A DNA stretch of 64,000 nt from Mariluticola halotolerans (GTDB taxonomy: Bacteria > Pseudomonadota > Alphaproteobacteria > Rhizobiales > Devosiaceae). Each line of letters begins with the position of its first letter. Within the stretch, counting starts at the first letter, position 1. A program made the position numbers and the translations under genes. The notes under the pieces were generated by a model. The model saw only the letters and a program-made list of their open reading frames with translations, did no database searches and was not told the origin of the DNA. Location of the stretch: contig NZ_CP090960.1 of assembly GCF_021611515.1 (NCBI RefSeq), forward strand, positions 1,984,001 through 2,048,000, read 5' to 3'. Of the stretch, positions 59,543 to 64,000 are shown in pieces.

Positions 59543-60724
59543 TTAAAAAGGCGGCGTCAAATCCCCGTCCCATTCGCTGGCGACGGCCATGTCGTGCTCG
59601 CGGGATTGGGTTTGCTGCCGGATTGCCGCGACCCTATCGGAAGGCGCGAGGCGGCGAAAGGCCCAGATGGCGGCGGCGCGAATCATCGGATCGGGATCGC
59701 TCAATCGCTGTTCGGCGCGGGAGATGAGATCGGGATTGCCGCTATTGCCCAAGGCGATAAGGACATTGCGGATGAAACGGGCATGGCCAAGACGCTTGAC
59801 CGGCGAGGCGGCAAACAGTTTGCGGAAGCCGGCATCATCGAGATCGGCCAGATCGGCCAGCGCCGGGGTGGTCAGCGCATCGCGGGCCTGCAATTTGACT
59901 TCCTTTGTGTGGCTGGCGAACTTGTTCCAGGGGCAGACGGCCAGACAGTCATCGCAGCCATAAATGCGGTTGCCCATGGGCGCGCGATATTGGCGCGGGA
60001 TCTGGCCCTTCAATTCGATATTGAGATAGGCGAGGCATTTGCGCGCATCGAGCTGGAAGGGCGCGGGGAAAGCATTGGTGGGGCAAACATCAAGGCAACG
60101 GCGGCAGGTGCCGCAGCTTTCTGCATGGGGCTCGGAGAGGGGCAGATCGGCATCGGTGAAGATGGCACCCAGAAACAGCCAGGAGCCGAATTCCCGCGAG
60201 ACCAGAACCGTATGCTTGCCCTGCCAGCCAATGCCGGCGGCAGCGGCGAGCGGCTTTTCCATGACCGGGGCGGTATCGACAAAAACCTTGACCCCTGCCC
60301 CGGCGCGGCGGGCAAGCAGGCCGGCAAGATCTTTCAGCCGGCCCTTGATGATGTCGTGATAATCGCGATTGCGGGCATAAACGGAAATATTGCCGGTCGA
60401 TTTTTGCGCCAGCAATTGCAGGGGGTCGGTATCGGGCCCGTAATTGACGCCGAGCATGATGATGGAACGGGCCTCGGGCCAGAGCGCTTCGGGCGCTGCA
60501 CGGCGGCTGGCGGTTTCAGCCATCCAGTCCATATCGCCGTGCCAGCCGCGATCGAGGGCAATCGTGAGTTTTTCATGCCAGTCTGCGCGGGTATGGGCCG
60601 AGGTGATGCCAATGGCATCAAAGCCGAGCGCCTTGGCGCGGGCGCGCAGATCATCAATCAGCCGCGCGGTTTTGGCATCGGGCTGAACCGGGGCGCCGGG
60701 CTGTACTCCAGCGCCTTTGCTCAA
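59543..60724 (-). CDS. queG: Epoxyqueuosine reductase
   Basis: A 393-aa cobalamin- and Fe-S-dependent enzyme for the last step of queuosine synthesis. Two [4Fe-4S] motifs are visible: CGTCRRCLDVCPTNAF and YGCDDCLAVCPWNKF (about residues 200-265). The N-terminal domain (IGITSAHTRADWHEKL) and the C-terminal HEAT-like part (EQRLSDPDPMIRAAAIWAFRR) match QueG. The TTG start at 60724 overlaps the GST stop by 4 nt (TTGA), a coupled pair. Queuosine precursor genes are not in the window. Confidence 0.96.
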   Translation of the reverse strand: MSKGAGVQPGAPVQPDAKTARLIDDLRARAKALGFDAIGITSAHTRADWHEKLTIALDRGWHGDMDWMAETASRRAAPEALWPEARSIIMLGVNYGPDTDPLQLLAQKSTGNISVYARNRDYHDIIKGRLKDLAGLLARRAGAGVKVFVDTAPVMEKPLAAAAGIGWQGKHTVLVSREFGSWLFLGAIFTDADLPLSEPHAESCGTCRRCLDVCPTNAFPAPFQLDARKCLAYLNIELKGQIPRQYRAPMGNRIYGCDDCLAVCPWNKFASHTKEVKLQARDALTTPALADLADLDDAGFRKLFAASPVKRLGHARFIRNVLIALGNSGNPDLISRAEQRLSDPDPMIRAAAIWAFRRLAPSDRVAAIRQQTQSREHDMAVASEWDGDLTPPF

Positions 60725-61398
60725 AAGTCGAGATCCGCGTAGCTTTTAGAGGGTGTGGTGCCAACGAGCCGATCCCCCAGCAAGGGGCGGAAAGCGGGGC
60801 GGGACTTGATGCGGGCGTACCAGTCACGGGTTTCGCCAGTGGCCGCCCAGTCGATGTCGCCGAGATAATCGAGCGCAGAGAGATGTCCGGCCAAGGCAAA
60901 ATCGGCGAGGGTCATGGCATCGCCGCCAAGCCAGCGGCGCGTGGCGAAAAGATAGGCGAAATATTGTAAATGCTCGGCGAGATTGGCTTTGGCTGCCCGC
61001 AGGGCCGAGGGGTCTGGCGCGCCAGCCTTCTGCTCGCGGCGGCCGATTTTCTCTTCAAGAATGTAACGGGTTACCTCATCGTTGAATTTACCCATTACCC
61101 AATCATAGAGCCGCCACATCTCAGCGCGTCCACCGATATCCGCGGGCACCAGTCCGGCCACCATGTCCGGTGTGTAGCGCTCTTCCACGAAATGGACGAC
61201 AGCCAGCGGGCCGATAATCGGGGCCATACCGTGCTCGAGCAATAGCGGCACTGTGGCCGCCGGATTCAGATCGGTCAGACTGGCGGGGCGCAGCCAGGGG
61301 CTTGCGTCTTCCAGTTCAATTTCAGCGCCGTATTCGGCCAGCATGAGACGGACCATGCGAGAGGCCGGATCGAGCTTGTGATGCAGCAACTTGGTCAT
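60721..61398 (-). CDS. Glutathione S-transferase family protein
   Basis: A 225-aa GST. The thioredoxin-fold N-terminal domain (MTKLLHHKLDPASRMVRLMLAEYGAEIELED) and helical C-terminal domain (GGDAMTLADFALAGHLSALDYLGDIDW) are typical of FAD-type GSTs in alphaproteobacteria. The ATG at 61398 is preferred to the longer frame starting 16 codons earlier. It sits directly upstream of queG with a 4-nt overlap, a conserved Hyphomicrobiales pairing. Confidence 0.9.
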   Translation of the reverse strand: MTKLLHHKLDPASRMVRLMLAEYGAEIELEDASPWLRPASLTDLNPAATVPLLLEHGMAPIIGPLAVVHFVEERYTPDMVAGLVPADIGGRAEMWRLYDWVMGKFNDEVTRYILEEKIGRREQKAGAPDPSALRAAKANLAEHLQYFAYLFATRRWLGGDAMTLADFALAGHLSALDYLGDIDWAATGETRDWYARIKSRPAFRPLLGDRLVGTTPSKSYADLDF

Positions 61399-61457
61399 TC
61401 TTGTTTTCACCCATCCCCGGTTGAGCGTGGTAGCGCTATAGCGCAAATCAGGCTAGA

Positions 61458-61485
61458 GCCTGATCCGATGCGAATCGGGACAGGC
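61458..61485. repeat. Short imperfect palindrome between GST and uppP
   Basis: Two 12-nt arms (GCCTGATCCGAT and ATCGGGACAGGC) with a 4-nt loop and 10 of 12 matches. A GCCTGATCCGAT motif resembles a dispersed intergenic repeat seen in Hyphomicrobiales. It lies in the 153-nt gap between the divergent GST and uppP genes. Evidence is weak with a single copy here. Confidence 0.35.
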
Positions 61486-61599
61486 ATTTCTGCGGCAAGA
61501 TAGTGGCCGAATCCCGGCATCAGGTTTCGGGGCCGCGCCGCTGCGCCGCGCCAATTTTGCTCAAAGGTGCCCAAGGACTGGATAGGGGAAATAGCGAAT

Positions 61600-62406
61600 A
61601 TGGATCAAGGTATTTTTGTACCGCTTGTTCTGGGAATTCTGGAAGGGCTTACCGAATTCTTACCTGTGTCCTCCACCGGGCACCTTTTGCTGGCTGGTCA
61701 TTTCTTTGGTCTGACGCAGCCTGCCGTATTCGTGGTGCTGATCCAATTGGGGGCGATCCTTGCGATTATCACGGTCTATTTTGCCAAACTATTTGAGTTG
61801 TTGCGCGATGCGCTGCAGGGGAAGAAAGGGGCATGGTTATTTGCCCTCAATGTCGCCCTCGCCTCTGCTCCGGCGGCTCTGGTTGGCGTGCTGGCCCATG
61901 ATTTCATTCAGCAAGTTGTCTATGAAAGCCCCATGACAATCTGTGTGATGTTGCTGGCGGGTGGCATTATTCTGATGATCGTCGACAAGCTGCCGCTGAA
62001 GCCGCGCTATACGGATATCTATACATACCCCTGGCACCTGAGCCTGATCATCGGGCTGTTCCAGATGCTGGCGCTGATCCCCGGCGTGTCGCGTTCAGGG
62101 GCGACAATTGTCGGTTCACTCCTGTTCGGCACCGACAAACGTTCTGCCGCCGAGTTCACTTTTTTCATCGCCCTGCCGATCATGGCGGGCGCATTTGTCT
62201 ATGATTTCTACAAGAACAAGGACATGATCCTGAATGGCGGGCTGGGGCTCGATATTCTGATCGGCTTTGTTGCAGCGTTTATTGTAGGCACAATTGTGGT
62301 GCGCTACCTGCTCGACTTCGTTTCGCGACACGGGTTCCGGTATTTTGCCTGGTGGCGCATTGCGGTTGGCGGACTGGGATTGATTGTACTTTGGCCAATG
62401 GGCTGA
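61600..62406 (+). CDS. uppP: Undecaprenyl-diphosphate phosphatase
   Basis: A 268-aa membrane phosphatase that recycles the lipid carrier for peptidoglycan synthesis and confers bacitracin resistance. The BacA motifs EGLTEFLPVSSTGHLLLAGHF (residues 15-35) and ALIPGVSRSGATIVGSLLFG near 145-165 are intact; the catalytic glutamates and arginine are in them. The ATG at 61600 has TAGGGG 11 nt upstream and starts MDQGIFVPLVLGILEG; a frame start 11 codons earlier is unneeded. Confidence 0.96.
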   Translation: MDQGIFVPLVLGILEGLTEFLPVSSTGHLLLAGHFFGLTQPAVFVVLIQLGAILAIITVYFAKLFELLRDALQGKKGAWLFALNVALASAPAALVGVLAHDFIQQVVYESPMTICVMLLAGGIILMIVDKLPLKPRYTDIYTYPWHLSLIIGLFQMLALIPGVSRSGATIVGSLLFGTDKRSAAEFTFFIALPIMAGAFVYDFYKNKDMILNGGLGLDILIGFVAAFIVGTIVVRYLLDFVSRHGFRYFAWWRIAVGGLGLIVLWPMG

Positions 62407-62411
62407 ACTTG

Positions 62412-62442
62412 AAAAACCGGGGCATTGCGACCCCGGTTTTTT
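62412..62442. terminator. Bidirectional Rho-independent terminator
   Basis: An 11-bp stem (AAAAACCGGGG / CCCCGGTTTTT) with an 8-nt loop and T runs on both strands. It sits between the convergent uppP and MFS genes and ends both. Confidence 0.92.
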
Positions 62443-62451
62443 GTTTGCCGC

Positions 62452-63987
62452 TTATTCCGCAGCGCTTGGTGCCGCGACGGCCTCAACGTGCTCTCGCCCC
62501 GGCAGGCGCACGTCGCGCAGCATGAGCGAGAGGATGAGTGAGACCGCGAACAAGCCGGCACCCATATAAAAAATTCTCTCAAAAGCCATGTCGAACAAGC
62601 CGACTATTTCGTGCGACAGTTCTGGTGGCAAGGACCATATAGCGTCCGGTGTCAGATCACGCAGGGGCACAGGCAATTGCGCCGCGGTTGCAGCGGGCAA
62701 TGAGGCCTGCGCCTGAACCAGCCCGGCAGTGAGCAGCCCGCCATTGGCCGCGAGGCCGAGGGAGGCGCCGATAAGCCGTGAGAGACTTAAGGCGCCCGTG
62801 GCTGCCCCAACATCCTGGCGGGGCACTGCATTTTGTACGGCGACCATCAGGGTTTGCATTTGCAGGCCCATGCTGACGGAGAAAAAGAACATGAGGATGC
62901 AGATCGCCCAGACCGGTGTGTTCACATCAACCTGAGCAAAACTTAAAAGCACCACAACGCCAAGTGCGGTCGCCACAACGGGGAATATCTTGTAGCGCCC
63001 GGTGCGGGCGACCAGCAGACCGGCCCCGACCGATGCCAATAGCGACCCTACCGATGAGGGCAAGAAAAACAGGCCCGCCAGGGCCGGTGGCAAACCGGTG
63101 ACCGTTTGCAAAAAGAGCGCAAAGTAATTGAGCATGCCAAGCGAGGACATGCCGACCAGAACCGAGATGACCAGCGTCAGCCCGATCGTATGGTTGGTAA
63201 ACAGGAACAGGGGCACCATTGGTTCTGCGGCGCGGCGTTCTGTGAAAATGAAACCAGCCGTTGCAACGACAATCAGTACGGGCAGAATGATTGCGAGCAC
63301 GTCCGAGGTGCCGTTGCCCAGGACCTCCTCGGCCCAGAACACGGTCAGAGTGACTGCTGCCGCGAGTAACATGCCGCCCAGGTAATCGACACTCGGGCGT
63401 TTCGTGTGGGTGATTGCGGGCATGGCGAACAAGAGAACGGCAATCACGGCCACGCCGATGGGCAGGTTGATCAGGAAAATGAATTGCCAGCCCACCGATT
63501 GCGCGATCAGCCCGCCAGCTACAGGACCAACCAGTCCTGCGAGGGTGAAGACGGCGGAGCTGTAGCCCTGATATTTGGCGCGTTCACGCGGCTCGAACAG
63601 ATCGGCGAGAATGCCAAATGCTGATGTCATCAAGCCGCCGCCACCGATCCCCTGCAAGACGCGTGCGGCCACCAGGCTCTCCATCGACCAGGCCAGACCA
63701 CAAGCGAGTGAGCCAAGCGTGAACAAGACGATGGCGGCAATGAAAAGGCGTTTGCGCCCATAAAGGTCGCCGAGCTTTCCATAGAATGGTGTGACGGCGG
63801 CTGTAGCCAGCAAATAGGCAGCACCGACCCAGCCAAAAAGTTCGAGATTGCCGAGATCGGCGGCAATGGTGGGCAAAGCCGTGGCAATGATCTGCATATC
63901 CAGAACGGACATGAAAAGGCCGGCGAGGACAGCGGCATAGATTGTCATTCGACGCCGGTTTGACATCGGCATGGCAGTATCGGTCAT
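62452..63987 (-). CDS. DHA2 family MFS multidrug transporter (EmrB/QacA type)
   Basis: A 511-aa 14-helix major facilitator. Motif A (GKLGDLYGRKRLFIAAI) near residue 72 and motif C (AGLVGPVAGGLI near 155) are present, with DFxDR-type loop residues. The N-terminal VLDMQIIATALPTIAADL is typical of EmrB. It exports drugs or toxic metabolites with proton coupling; substrate unknown. The last hydrophobic helix is followed by a short soluble tail. The gene starts near the window edge. Confidence 0.92.
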   Translation of the reverse strand: MTDTAMPMSNRRRMTIYAAVLAGLFMSVLDMQIIATALPTIAADLGNLELFGWVGAAYLLATAAVTPFYGKLGDLYGRKRLFIAAIVLFTLGSLACGLAWSMESLVAARVLQGIGGGGLMTSAFGILADLFEPRERAKYQGYSSAVFTLAGLVGPVAGGLIAQSVGWQFIFLINLPIGVAVIAVLLFAMPAITHTKRPSVDYLGGMLLAAAVTLTVFWAEEVLGNGTSDVLAIILPVLIVVATAGFIFTERRAAEPMVPLFLFTNHTIGLTLVISVLVGMSSLGMLNYFALFLQTVTGLPPALAGLFFLPSSVGSLLASVGAGLLVARTGRYKIFPVVATALGVVVLLSFAQVDVNTPVWAICILMFFFSVSMGLQMQTLMVAVQNAVPRQDVGAATGALSLSRLIGASLGLAANGGLLTAGLVQAQASLPAATAAQLPVPLRDLTPDAIWSLPPELSHEIVGLFDMAFERIFYMGAGLFAVSLILSLMLRDVRLPGREHVEAVAAPSAAE

Positions 63988-64000
63988 GAACAGGTTTCCA

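Noticed and set aside
59261-60742. Long plus-strand open frame of 493 codons
   Set aside because: It is antisense to queG, which has both Fe-S cysteine motifs. The plus-strand product has no recognisable domain.

Overview
The window reads as one chromosomal stretch of an alphaproteobacterium, most likely in the order Hyphomicrobiales (Rhizobiales). Supporting signs are an ICE-type (Irr) palindrome in front of mbfA, a BigR-like sulfide regulon, the queG-GST-uppP neighbourhood, a MucR/Rhizobium-like mix of TRAP and ABC uptake systems, moderately high GC with GC-rich coding and AT-rich control regions, and dispersed GGATCC-containing palindromic repeats. I cannot name the genus from sequence alone; a Devosia-like lineage is a guess. 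No phage, insertion sequence, CRISPR array or plasmid backbone is visible.

Layout, left to right. 1-4.3 kb: tamA and the 5' part of tamB (outer-membrane protein assembly), minus strand. 4.4-7.0 kb: methylmalonate-semialdehyde dehydrogenase and a divergent LysR regulator. 7.0-9.1 kb: a three-gene Rrf2 / thioredoxin-reductase-like / methyltransferase operon with an apparently leaderless promoter. 9.1-13.8 kb: a GntR regulator, a DapA-family lyase and a complete TRAP transporter (dctQ, dctM, dctP), ending in a strong terminator. 14-20.6 kb: a TPR lipoprotein, tRNA-Ser(GGA), two paralogous small membrane proteins, msrA, a YjbR protein, a DUF2799 lipoprotein, a 1-Cys peroxiredoxin, creA and a SelW-like protein. 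20.6-25.3 kb: a SulP carrier, an amino-acid ABC transporter without an ATPase, a haloacid dehalogenase and a YegP protein. 25.4-32.1 kb: a CHASE-PAS-GGDEF-EAL protein, lepA, an extensin-like protein and a STAS-less SulP carrier. 32.4-38.8 kb: a LysR regulator, mbfA with its iron-control box, two small-molecule enzymes, trhO, an aldo/keto reductase and a LysE exporter. 38.9-41.9 kb: an ArsR/ArsP pair with matching operators, then fumC. 42-48.6 kb: a translation block (pheT, pheS, rplT, rpmI) interrupted by an exonuclease and a DUF421 membrane protein. 48.8-51.3 kb: a sulfide/persulfide detoxification island (rhodanese, persulfide dioxygenase, BigR-like repressor, TauE exporter). 51.3-56.4 kb: a MATE pump, a luciferase-like oxidoreductase and a chemoreceptor. 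56.5-64 kb: infC, an alpha/beta hydrolase, a GNAT enzyme, a YeeZ-like reductase, queG, a GST, uppP and a DHA2-family MFS pump.

How the parts work together. Translation and tRNA modification genes (infC, rpmI, rplT, pheS, pheT, lepA, trhO, queG, tRNA-Ser) form the housekeeping skeleton. Between them sit small stress modules, each with its own regulator: redox (Rrf2), sulfide (BigR-like ArsR), arsenical or related toxicants (ArsR/ArsP) and iron (Irr box and mbfA). The most interesting control elements are an AUU start codon for infC, a long RNA hairpin that would bury the Shine-Dalgarno sequence of the chemoreceptor gene, and twin operators flanking the ArsR gene. The Rrf2 operon, whose oxidoreductase keeps a CxxC disulfide motif but has a degraded NADPH motif and is paired with a methyltransferase, is the best candidate for an undescribed thiol-handling system.
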